From Bacteroidales bacterium (GTDB lineage Bacteria; Bacteroidota; Bacteroidia; Bacteroidales; F082), in the NCBI GenBank assembly GCA_027022105.1, contig JALVZH010000220.1, positions 37,928-71,388 of the forward strand: a DNA stretch of 33,461 nt, read 5' to 3'. The notes beneath the pieces were generated by a model, which was not told where the DNA came from, did no database searches, and worked only from the letters and a program-made list of their open reading frames with translations. The translations under genes and the position numbers were made by a program. Positions 26,289 to 33,461 of this stretch are shown here, in pieces. How positions within the stretch are numbered: the stretch's first letter is position 1; every line of letters begins with the position of its first letter.

Positions 26289-28352
26289 TTACCTAAAAAC
26301 AATTTTTCCGCTTAACGGATTACCGTCTATTTTGAGATTGTAGAAATAGATGCCGCTGTTTATATTCATGGATGATTTATTAAAACGGAACCGGTGTTGT
26401 CCTTTGGATTGAACTCCCAGATTTTGTTCCAGAATTTTTTGTCCGGTTATGTTAAAGAGTTCTACGGTAACATTGGAGCCTGCTTTTAGATTGTATTCAA
26501 GCGTTGCCGTACCGGTTGCGGGATTGGGATAAAGAGCCGTAATGTTTCCGTTTACAGCTTTAACCTCTTTTATATCCATAAGGTTTTTGAACCATGACAA
26601 TACTTGGTTAAATATTTCCGCAGTATGCGTTTCCGTATCAATTCGGGCAGTTTCGAATGCCCAGCTCATAATTATACCTTTGCCCGGTTTGTTATACAGA
26701 CCGCAGGCTTTTCCGTAAAACGGATATCCGTTGGGCCCCATCTCATAAATAGCATGAGCCGAAGAGGTGATATCGAAAGCATCGGCATACCACAGCCCTT
26801 CGGAATAAACCCATTTGATTGGAGTATAAGTACAAACCCCGTTACCGGATACGGCATCAAGCTGCAACAAATTAATTCCTTCGTCATCAACATGAGACTG
26901 TCCGACATAGTTGGCTATACCCATGTAATCGTAAATAAACTGTCCGGCATGAAACTCGTCGGGAGCCTTACCTACAACATCATACATAAAATCGAGGCCT
27001 TGCACCCATACATTTCCGCCGTAATCGATGTATTTGATTAAATCGCTATTGAATTTATAATCGTTTGTGTCGCTGACATCCCAAAGGCGCAGGCCTACAC
27101 CGTCGTTTCCGGTGTACCACATTACCAGTTCGTATTTGCTCAAATCCACAAGGTCGGGGCTTTTTCCCATTTCATCGATATCATAAATGGTGTAGTCGTA
27201 ATCAAGCATTTGCATTACCGTGTCAATATCCTGAATACGAGGCGGATTGGAATGGTTATCATCGTTTACAAGCAGTATGTTAAACCCTTCCGGGCTCACC
27301 TGGTTCGAAATGGTAACTTCCATTGAATCGGCAATACCGCCGTCGGCAGAGCTGGCTTTTACCCATACGGTTCCGTTACCTATATTCGAACCGGAGGCAG
27401 TGAGCAAACCGTCGTTACTTATACTTGCATAAGCAGTACCGGGCGTTACCGACCAGAAAACAGCTTTGTTGGTTGCCGAATCGGGCGTTACATTGGCATA
27501 AAACTGCAAAGTTCCTTCGTTTTCGGTAATGGTATTTTCACCGTTTTCGGTGTACACTTCAACGCCTGTAACATGAATGATTTCACCCTGTCCGAATTGT
27601 TTGAAATAATCGAGCCCCTCTTTAAACAGTTCGGCAGTATTTTCAGGAGTATCCAAACGTGCTGTTTCAAAAGTAAACGTTAACACTTTGCCTTGTCCTT
27701 TTTCAAAATAGAGTCCTGCAAAGTAATCGTAAAAGTCATAACCTTCGGGACCCATGCGATAAACCGGAGTTGCACCGTCAACAGGGTCAAGTGCATCCAC
27801 ATACCACATGGCATCGTAAGTCCACAATACGGGATTTAAAGTAAAAATTCCGTTTCCGGAAACAACATCAAGTTCGGGAACTCCGTCGGAAAAGAGACCG
27901 TCGTCGATGTGCGACTGGCCCACGTATTGCGAAATACCGAAATAGTCGTGCATCATATCGCCTTCGTAAAAGTCGTAGGGAACCTCTTTGTATCTGTCGT
28001 ACAGAAAATCAAGCCCCATCAACCAGAACATACCTCCATTGTCAATGTATTGCTTAATCTCTTCATTATCGGAATCCGACCCGTTCCAAAAATAGAGCCT
28101 CGATGCATCATTGGCCGTGTACCAGATTACAAGGTCGAAATTGGACATTAGTGAATACGAGGGCGATCCTCCTTCGGTGGATGCATCATAATAGGAATAA
28201 TCGTATCCCGCATCGGAAATGGCCTGTTTAACCACATCGGTTCTGGTAATATCGGCATTGTTGTCGTTAACCAAAAGGATACTCAAACCGAATCCTTTTA
28301 GAGAAAACAATATTAATAAAGCTAAAACGATTAAATTGTAATTCTTTTTCAT
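26289..28352 (-). CDS. T9SS protein with two GATase/ThuA-like modules and a bacterial Ig-like domain
   Basis: 687 aa. The signal peptide (about 1-22) is followed by a first module (about 24-255: ILLVNDNNADITRTD, FDLVIWYTANDASRLYFWNG, YIDNGGMFWLMGLDFLYDRY, GQSHIDDG, FETARLDTPENT). Next comes a Big_2-like Ig domain (about 265-350, NKAVFWSVTPGTAYASI), a second module (about 355-590), and a T9SS sorting domain (about 606-687, ALYPNPATGTA...GIYFYNLKIDG). The module pattern resembles class I GATase/ThuA-like Rossmann domains found at the ends of some secreted peptidases. The usual nucleophile Cys is absent, so a binding role is more likely than catalysis. It is a shorter paralogue of the gene immediately upstream. 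Confidence 0.82.
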   Translation of the reverse strand: MKKNYNLIVLALLILFSLKGFGLSILLVNDNNADITRTDVVKQAISDAGYDYSYYDASTEGGSPSYSLMSNFDLVIWYTANDASRLYFWNGSDSDNEEIKQYIDNGGMFWLMGLDFLYDRYKEVPYDFYEGDMMHDYFGISQYVGQSHIDDGLFSDGVPELDVVSGNGIFTLNPVLWTYDAMWYVDALDPVDGATPVYRMGPEGYDFYDYFAGLYFEKGQGKVLTFTFETARLDTPENTAELFKEGLDYFKQFGQGEIIHVTGVEVYTENGENTITENEGTLQFYANVTPDSATNKAVFWSVTPGTAYASISNDGLLTASGSNIGNGTVWVKASSADGGIADSMEVTISNQVSPEGFNILLVNDDNHSNPPRIQDIDTVMQMLDYDYTIYDIDEMGKSPDLVDLSKYELVMWYTGNDGVGLRLWDVSDTNDYKFNSDLIKYIDYGGNVWVQGLDFMYDVVGKAPDEFHAGQFIYDYMGIANYVGQSHVDDEGINLLQLDAVSGNGVCTYTPIKWVYSEGLWYADAFDITSSAHAIYEMGPNGYPFYGKACGLYNKPGKGIIMSWAFETARIDTETHTAEIFNQVLSWFKNLMDIKEVKAVNGNITALYPNPATGTATLEYNLKAGSNVTVELFNITGQKILEQNLGVQSKGQHRFRFNKSSMNINSGIYFYNLKIDGNPLSGKIVFR

Positions 28353-28433
28353 ATTTTTTTGTTTTAATGATACACTAATAAGACGTTAATAAATTCTTTT
28401 TACCCCTATGTTTTTAATAAATGAAATCCCGTT

Positions 28434-28468
28434 TTGCGGTACCGGATAAAAACATCACAATACCGCAA
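28434..28468. repeat. Inverted repeat between the two modular paralogues
   Basis: TTGCGGTA (28434-28441) and TACCGCAA (28461-28468) are perfect 8-bp arms with a 19-base loop, 16 bp after the stop at 28484. There is no U-tract, so it is not a convincing terminator. It could be a processing or regulatory hairpin between the cotranscribed genes. Confidence 0.4.
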
Positions 28469-28483
28469 GACAGGAACAGAAAA

Positions 28484-31400
28484 TTAATGTTTGATTATTT
28501 TACCGCTGTAAACCTTGTTATTGAGAACCACCCTGTAAAAATAAATTCCGCTTGTATAAAGCGACAAAGGTAAAATGACTTTATGTTCATCCCCGACAGT
28601 TAACTGTTTATTAACAATATTACGGCCGTTAAAATCAAATAATTCCACCGAAACGGAACCGTTTTCTTTATCCATATTTGCGGGCAGTTCAATGTTTATA
28701 TTATCGGAAACCGGATTGGGATACACTTTTAACGAGTTATAAGAAATTCTGTTTTCTTCCATTCCGGTATAAAGCCTCAGATATTCAATAACTTCATGGA
28801 ACAGTTCCTCTGTATGCTCGCGTGTATCTATTCGTGCGGTTTCTATTGTAAACGTTACAATAATTCCGGGGAATAACTCTTTTTTAAAGGCACAATAGTA
28901 ATCGGAAAAAGTGTAATCATCGGGCCCCATGGTATAAATTCCGTCGGTTTGCGGTGCCAGAGCTATGGCATCGGCATACCAGAGGGTGGTATAAACCCAC
29001 TGCACAGGTGTCAGGGTACAAACTCCGTTTCCGGGAACAACATCCATTTGGGGAAGCCCTTCGCCACCATCATCGGCATACGACTGGGCATGGTATTCCT
29101 GAATACCCATGTAATCGTAAATAAACTGTCCGGCTGCGAGGGTATCGGGTGCCGAGCCATAAATATCGTACAGAAAATCAAGCCCCTGAACCCAGACATA
29201 TCCGCCGTTGTCAACATATTGTTTCAGCGGTGCATTAAATTTGTAATCGGACGAGTCGGAGGTATCCCAAAGGTAAAGATCGACGCCGTCGTTTCCTGTG
29301 TACCAAATCACAAGATTGTAATTTGACAGTGTTGCCGAATCGGGGAAGTCTTGTGTGTCAACGGTATTATATACATCGTAGGTATATCCCAGATTGTACA
29401 GTGTGGTGTCGATAACAAGGTAACGGTCGGGATCGTTGGCATTGTCGTTTACCAGCAATATGGTAAAATCGGAACCTGTACCCTGATTGGATATGGTAAT
29501 CATTACCGAGTCGGCAACACCCGAACCGTCGGCAGCAACGGCTTTTGCCCAAACGGTACCATTGCCGGAAGGGGTTCCGGTAGCCTGCAACAATCCGTCG
29601 GCACTAATGGCAGCCGTTGCCGTACCGGGTACCACACTCCAGATAACATCTGTATTGGGTGCAAATTGAGGAAATACATCGGCATACATTTGCAAAGTTC
29701 CGCTGTCCTGGGTAATGGTTGTGGCACCGTTTTCACCGTAAACATTAATGCTGTCCACCGTAATGGTATTGTTCAAATAATACTCGAAAAAGCTCAACCC
29801 CTGACCTATTAAGGTATCGGTATTGGCCTGTGTATCAATACGTGCGGTTTCAACGGCAAAGCTCATCAAGATACCGCCCGAAGTTTGGTATTTATACAAT
29901 CCGCATAAATAGCCCGAAAAAGTATAGGATGCCGGTCCCATGTGATAAACTCCGCGTGCGTCGTCGCCTGCAACAAGGGCATCGGCGTACCAAAGTTCGG
30001 GATAAGTCCACTGAACGGGACTTAACGAAAAAATACCGTTATACAAAACCGTATCCATTTCAGGTAATCCCGTACCTCCGTCATCTACATGCGACTGGGC
30101 ATGGTATTCGTCAATACCCATGTTGTCGTAAATAAACTGCCCTGGTGTAAAGGTGTAAGGAGCATTACCTGCCACATCGTAAAGAAAATCGAGCCCTTGC
30201 AACCATACAATACCGCCAAATTCGAGATAATAGCGCAGAGGAGCATTGAATTTGTAGTTATCCGGATCGGAAGTATCCCAAAGTTTCAAATCCACACCGT
30301 CGTTGCCGGTGTACCAGATAACAACGTCGTAGTTTATTAAAAATGCGGAGTCGGGATAGGTACCGGTGGTAACGGTATTGTATATATCGTGGGTATAACC
30401 GAGATCGGTAAGTGCCGTATCCAGTTCAAGGTAGCGGTCGGTTCCGTAATCATTGTCATTTACCAGCAAAACAAAGAAATCGTTGCCTGATCCCTGATTT
30501 GAAATGGTTATCATCACCGAATCGGCGGCACCGCCTCCGTCGGCAGCCGTCGCTTTAACCCAGACGGTACCGTTTCCGGCAGGTGTTCCGGTAGCCTGAA
30601 GCAAGCCGGTACTGCTAATGGTGGCTGTGGCCGTACCCGGAACAACACTCCAAATAACCGTGGTATCAGGGGCACAATAGGGAAATACATCGGCATACAT
30701 TTGCAAAGTTCCGTTGTTCTGTGTAATTGTGGTTGCACCATTCTCACCATAAACATAGATGCTGTCCACAAAAACCGAATCTTTTAAATATTTATCGAAA
30801 AACCTTAATCCCTGATCGATAAGCGTATCGGTATTGTCCTGGGTATCAATGCGGGCTGTTTCCACCGAAAAACTCATAACGAGTCCGCTGGCGGTGTTGT
30901 ATTTATACAATCCGCAAAAATAATCGGAAAACTGATAGCTGTCGGGGCCCATGTTATATACCCCCTTGGCGCCGGAAGCCGTTGTGAGCGCATCGGCATA
31001 CCAAAGTTCGGAATAGACCCATTGCACCGGATTAATGGAAAAGATACCGTTTAGATATACGGTATCCATCTCGGGCATTCCGGTACCTCCGTCATCGGCG
31101 TGCGATTGTGCATGATACTCGGCAACACCCATATAATCGTAAATAAATTGTCCGGACGAGAAACTGTCTGGAGCCTGTCCGAAAATATCGTAAAAATAAT
31201 CGAGACCCTGCAACCAGACAATTCCGCCGTTATCAATATAGTCAATCAAAGGTGCATTGAATTTATAATCGGAAGTATCGGACGTATCCCAAAGTTTCAG
31301 GTTAACACCATCGTTTCCGGTGTACCAGATAACAGCCTCGTACCTGTTAAGTGTAGCCGTATCGGGAAATGTATCGGTAACCACCGTATTGTAAATATCG

Positions 31401-32563
31401 TAATTGTATCCCAAATCGGTAAGGGCGGTGTCCAACTCCAAATATCTATCGGTACCGTAGCCGTTATCGTTTACCAGCAACACATGAAAATCGTAGCTGC
31501 TTCCCTGGTTTGATATTACTATTTCCATTGAGTCGGCAACACCCGACCCGTCGGAAGCTGTGGCTTTTACCCAAACATTGCCGTTTCCGGCTGGTGTTCC
31601 GGTGGCTTGCAGCAGTCCGTTGGCATCAATGGTAGCGGTAGCAGTGCCGGGCACAACACTCCATACTACCGTAGTATCGGAAGCATTGGAAGGGAAAACT
31701 TCGACCTCCATTTGTAAGGTTCCGTTATCGCTGGTTATGGTACTGTCACCGTTTTGAGAGTAAACATGCAGGCTGTCAACCAAAACATTTACCGTTACAA
31801 ATTGCTGAAAATAGGTTAATCCTTCACCAATATATGTATCGGTATTTGCCTGGGTATCTATTTTGCCCGTTTCGGCAGCGATACTTAAAATTTTACCGCT
31901 GTTTTTTTCAAGATAGACACTGTTGTAATAGTGGTCGAAAACATAACCTGCCGGTCCCATTCGGTAAATGGAATCGGCATTCGCGGTTGGTACCAGAGCA
32001 TCGGCATACCACAGGGTTGTCCAAACCCATTTCATGGGAGTAAAGGTAAATATCGGATTTCCGGGAACAACATCCAGTTGTTCCACGCCGGTGCCGCCGT
32101 CGTCAACATGCGACTGTGCATGATACTCTTCTATTCCGAGATAATCATAAACGAAATCTCCGGCTGTAAAAGTATCGGGAGCGGTTCCGTAACGGTCGTA
32201 CAGGAAATCGAGCCCCTGCAACCAAAACATTCCGCCGTTATCTATGTAGCTTTTGATGTGCGGATTGTCGGAATCGGTTCCGTTCCAAAACCAGAGCCCC
32301 ACACCGTCGTTGCCGGTGTACCAAATTACCAAATCGAAACCCGACATATAAGTGGAATCGGGGCTGGAACCGAGGTTCTCCGCATCGTAAAGTGTATAGG
32401 TATAACCATTGTTGGTAATGGCATTTTCAATGGGTGTAATCCGCTCGGGATTGGCACTGTTGTCGTTTACAAGCAAAATCGACATTTGTCCGTACACTCC
32501 GGAATTCATCCCGAATAAGACAATCATTGTGATAATGAATGCATAATGTAATTTTTTAAACAT
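28484..32563 (-). CDS. Large T9SS protein with four GATase/ThuA-like modules and three Ig-like domains
   Basis: 1359 aa. The signal peptide (about 1-25, ending SGVYGQ) is followed by modules starting near residues 29, 358, 696 and 1032, each with ILLVNDN or VLLVNDN, VIWYTGNDGV, a 'GG.VW.QGLDFLYD'-like turn, 'YHAQSHxDDGGTG' and 'ETARIDTQxNTDT'. Between them are three Big_2-like Ig domains (TLQMYADVFP, VVPGTATATI, GNGTVWVKATAADG). The C-terminal 86 residues are a type A T9SS domain (KVYPNPVSDNINI...GIYFYRVVLNN). Two successive repeat periods are exactly 1011 bp. No Cys occupies the GATase elbow. It is probably a surface binding or structural protein; the ligand is unknown. The short gap to the 687-aa paralogue suggests one transcript. 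Confidence 0.83.
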   Translation of the reverse strand: MFKKLHYAFIITMIVLFGMNSGVYGQMSILLVNDNSANPERITPIENAITNNGYTYTLYDAENLGSSPDSTYMSGFDLVIWYTGNDGVGLWFWNGTDSDNPHIKSYIDNGGMFWLQGLDFLYDRYGTAPDTFTAGDFVYDYLGIEEYHAQSHVDDGGTGVEQLDVVPGNPIFTFTPMKWVWTTLWYADALVPTANADSIYRMGPAGYVFDHYYNSVYLEKNSGKILSIAAETGKIDTQANTDTYIGEGLTYFQQFVTVNVLVDSLHVYSQNGDSTITSDNGTLQMEVEVFPSNASDTTVVWSVVPGTATATIDANGLLQATGTPAGNGNVWVKATASDGSGVADSMEIVISNQGSSYDFHVLLVNDNGYGTDRYLELDTALTDLGYNYDIYNTVVTDTFPDTATLNRYEAVIWYTGNDGVNLKLWDTSDTSDYKFNAPLIDYIDNGGIVWLQGLDYFYDIFGQAPDSFSSGQFIYDYMGVAEYHAQSHADDGGTGMPEMDTVYLNGIFSINPVQWVYSELWYADALTTASGAKGVYNMGPDSYQFSDYFCGLYKYNTASGLVMSFSVETARIDTQDNTDTLIDQGLRFFDKYLKDSVFVDSIYVYGENGATTITQNNGTLQMYADVFPYCAPDTTVIWSVVPGTATATISSTGLLQATGTPAGNGTVWVKATAADGGGAADSVMITISNQGSGNDFFVLLVNDNDYGTDRYLELDTALTDLGYTHDIYNTVTTGTYPDSAFLINYDVVIWYTGNDGVDLKLWDTSDPDNYKFNAPLRYYLEFGGIVWLQGLDFLYDVAGNAPYTFTPGQFIYDNMGIDEYHAQSHVDDGGTGLPEMDTVLYNGIFSLSPVQWTYPELWYADALVAGDDARGVYHMGPASYTFSGYLCGLYKYQTSGGILMSFAVETARIDTQANTDTLIGQGLSFFEYYLNNTITVDSINVYGENGATTITQDSGTLQMYADVFPQFAPNTDVIWSVVPGTATAAISADGLLQATGTPSGNGTVWAKAVAADGSGVADSVMITISNQGTGSDFTILLVNDNANDPDRYLVIDTTLYNLGYTYDVYNTVDTQDFPDSATLSNYNLVIWYTGNDGVDLYLWDTSDSSDYKFNAPLKQYVDNGGYVWVQGLDFLYDIYGSAPDTLAAGQFIYDYMGIQEYHAQSYADDGGEGLPQMDVVPGNGVCTLTPVQWVYTTLWYADAIALAPQTDGIYTMGPDDYTFSDYYCAFKKELFPGIIVTFTIETARIDTREHTEELFHEVIEYLRLYTGMEENRISYNSLKVYPNPVSDNINIELPANMDKENGSVSVELFDFNGRNIVNKQLTVGDEHKVILPLSLYTSGIYFYRVVLNNKVYSGKIIKH
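29449..31480 (-). repeat. In-gene 1011-bp module repeats
   Basis: The conserved TTACCAGCAA landmark (on + strand) starts at 29449, 30460 and 31471, two periods of exactly 1011 bp (337 codons). The equivalent site of the first module starts at 32467, 996 bp away. Each unit is one GATase-like module plus one Ig-like domain. Differences between units look largely synonymous, so the repeats are old enough to diverge but selected at protein level. Confidence 0.88.
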
Positions 32564-32654
32564 CTTTTTTGTTTTTTGAGTTATAATTCCTTTTTATTTT
32601 AAACTATTCAATAATTTATTAATTTCACTTATTATTTTTTTTTAAAGACTTATT

Positions 32655-32802
32655 GGAGTTATGAAAATGTATAACCCACCCCTACCTCCCGACGTAAAGT
32701 CGGGACAGGCTCTCCAAGGAGGGGAATTTCCGTTTCCAATATAGATTCTACTCATATTTAACACTTTTCATCCATTTAACGGTTATGTTTTGGTTAACGG
32801 TA
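32655..32802. repeat. Palindromic element, copy 4, with shared flanking arm
   Basis: The core (32672-32726, 55 bp, same orientation as copy 3) has the CCCGAC-GTCGGG hairpin and lacks two bases relative to the others. The left arm before it (TATTGGAGTTATGAAAA) and the right arm after it are degenerate. The right arm (32727-32802) resembles the copy 1 outer arm and ends in TTATGTTTTGGTTAACGGTA (32783-32802), found again exactly at 33441-33460. Confidence 0.8.
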
Positions 32803-32808
32803 CCCATC

Positions 32809-33379
32809 TCCCCTCCTTGGAGGGGATTAAGGGGTGGGTTTACTATGTTTTTCATTTTCAAAATTTTCAATCCAGCCCTCAATTGTTCTCAAAACATTTC
32901 TCATATCTTTTCTTACTTCTCTGTCATCAAACCGTAAAAACCGAACTCCCAATTTTTCCAAACGTTTTTGTCTTTCTAAATCATTTACAATAACATCTTC
33001 AATATCATGTGATATACCGTCTATTTCTATGGCAAGTTGTAAATCTTTACAATAAAAATCGACAATGTAATTATCAATCGGGCGTTGCCTGTCAAAATCA
33101 TATCCTTTCATTTTTTTGTTTTTCAGTTCATTCCAAAGAAGAATCTCAGCAAAAGTCATGTTCTTTCGTAGTGCTTTCGCAAGTGGTTTAAGTTTTGGGT
33201 TGTATGGTATGATTTTTCTACGCATTAATATTTTTTTAAACGTTTTTTCGTAATATAGTGTATAACCCTTATTGTCAAATCATACAGCCTGCTCATTACT
33301 TTAGTTATTCTGTTTTTTCTAAATCTTCATAGTTAAATGCCATTGTTTAACCCACCCCTCCGCCCCTCCGAGGAGGGGA
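32809..33379 (-). mobile_element. Putative 571-bp nuclease-carrying element with about 35-bp inverted ends
   Basis: Bases 32809-32843 and the reverse complement of 33345-33379 both read TCCCCTCC-T-[T/C]-GGAGGGG, a short variable stretch, then GGGGTGGGTT. These ends are the same sequence that forms the core of the palindromic elements elsewhere in the window. Between them lies one gene, a DUF559/Vsr-like nuclease. A 20-bp exact direct repeat (32783-32802 and 33441-33460), within about 80 bp of weaker similarity, lies outside each end. No clear target-site duplication is visible. Confidence 0.6.
32827..33225 (-). CDS. DUF559 / Vsr-like PD-(D/E)XK endonuclease domain protein
   Basis: 132 aa. 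The N-terminus has the family pattern KPLAKALRKNMTFAEILLWNELKNK and GYDFDRQRPIDNYIVDFYC. The restriction-endonuclease-like core carries Asp56 (VDFYC), Glu67 and Asp69 (AIEIDG), fitting a D...ExD metal site, followed by NDLERQKRLEKLGVRFLRF and the EV helix. Its length is normal for the family. The last residues KPTP and the stop are encoded by the GGGGTGGGTTT part of the inverted repeat, so the gene and repeat are fused. The function of DUF559 proteins is not established; DNA nicking or mobilisation of the repeats is a hypothesis. Confidence 0.85.
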   Translation of the reverse strand: MRRKIIPYNPKLKPLAKALRKNMTFAEILLWNELKNKKMKGYDFDRQRPIDNYIVDFYCKDLQLAIEIDGISHDIEDVIVNDLERQKRLEKLGVRFLRFDDREVRKDMRNVLRTIEGWIENFENEKHSKPTP

Positions 33380-33461
33380 ACTGTTTCCGTTTTCAGTTAA
33401 ATTTTATTCTCATTTTGTACAATTTCATTCCATTAAACGTTTATGTTTTGGTTAACGGTAA
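33379..33461. repeat. Flanking arm, second copy, running off the window
   Basis: This segment repeats 32727-32802 imperfectly in the same orientation, ending with the exact 20-bp TTATGTTTTGGTTAACGGTA at 33441-33460. Its reverse complement also resembles the outer arm of the palindromic elements (AATGAGAATAAAAT, GAAAACGGAAA). It continues beyond the window, so its full extent is unknown. Confidence 0.75.

Noticed and set aside
32827-33225. Vsr mismatch-repair endonuclease as the specific identity
   Set aside because: The fold family is related, but there is no neighbouring cytosine methylase and the motifs fit the broader DUF559 group, so only the family is claimed.

Overview
The window looks like the chromosome of a Bacteroidota bacterium, probably of the Bacteroidales/Marinilabiliales type. 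Evidence: several secreted proteins end in type IX secretion (T9SS) sorting domains, there is a SusC/SusD pair with a FecR-type anti-sigma factor, two promoters fit the phylum-specific TTG/TTTG-N20-TAnnTTTG pattern, and the ATP synthase operon has the order B-E-F-H-A-G without atpD/atpC. The organism call is inferred from gene content only.

Layout. (1) 1-5585: the 3' end of an S74-chaperone ('tail fiber') protein on +, a secreted beta-helix protein on -, a large S74 protein with a discoidin-like domain and YadA-like head repeats on -, and a small beta-sandwich remnant. (2) 5686-10827: F1Fo ATP synthase operon on -, with a clean intrinsic terminator after atpG and another hairpin-plus-U-tract between atpE and atpF. 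(3) 10828-15977: a small secreted protein and a 1280-aa secreted C10 (streptopain-type) cysteine protease with PKD, GEVED and six FN3 repeats at an exact 288-bp period, both on +. (4) 15984-26083, all on -: a transport and degradation locus transcribed C10 protease, FecR, STN-SusC, SusD, then a Cys-nucleophile Ntn (C45-like) hydrolase and a secreted class I glutamine-amidotransferase-like protein with a complete Cys-His-Glu triad. Read together this resembles a RagAB-like peptide-foraging locus: surface protease, regulated peptide importer and periplasmic amide hydrolases. (5) 26289-32563 on -: two modular T9SS paralogues built from repeated GATase/ThuA-like modules and bacterial Ig-like domains, with two repeat periods of exactly 1011 bp. 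(6) 32672-33461: a composite repeat region carrying a DUF559/Vsr-like nuclease gene.

The most unusual signal is a family of intergenic palindromic elements at about 11758-11954, 18490-18619, 26123-26252 and 32655-32750, with a solo arm at 17192-17231. Three copies have a 57-nt core that is nearly identical, and outer arms that differ between copies but change in a compensating way within each copy, so the long stem is kept. The same core sequence forms about 35-bp inverted termini around the DUF559 nuclease gene (32809-33379), and the nuclease ORF ends inside one terminus. This suggests a REPIN/MITE-like family whose possible autonomous member carries a PD-(D/E)XK nuclease rather than a known transposase. 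That functional link is inference from the sequence arrangement.
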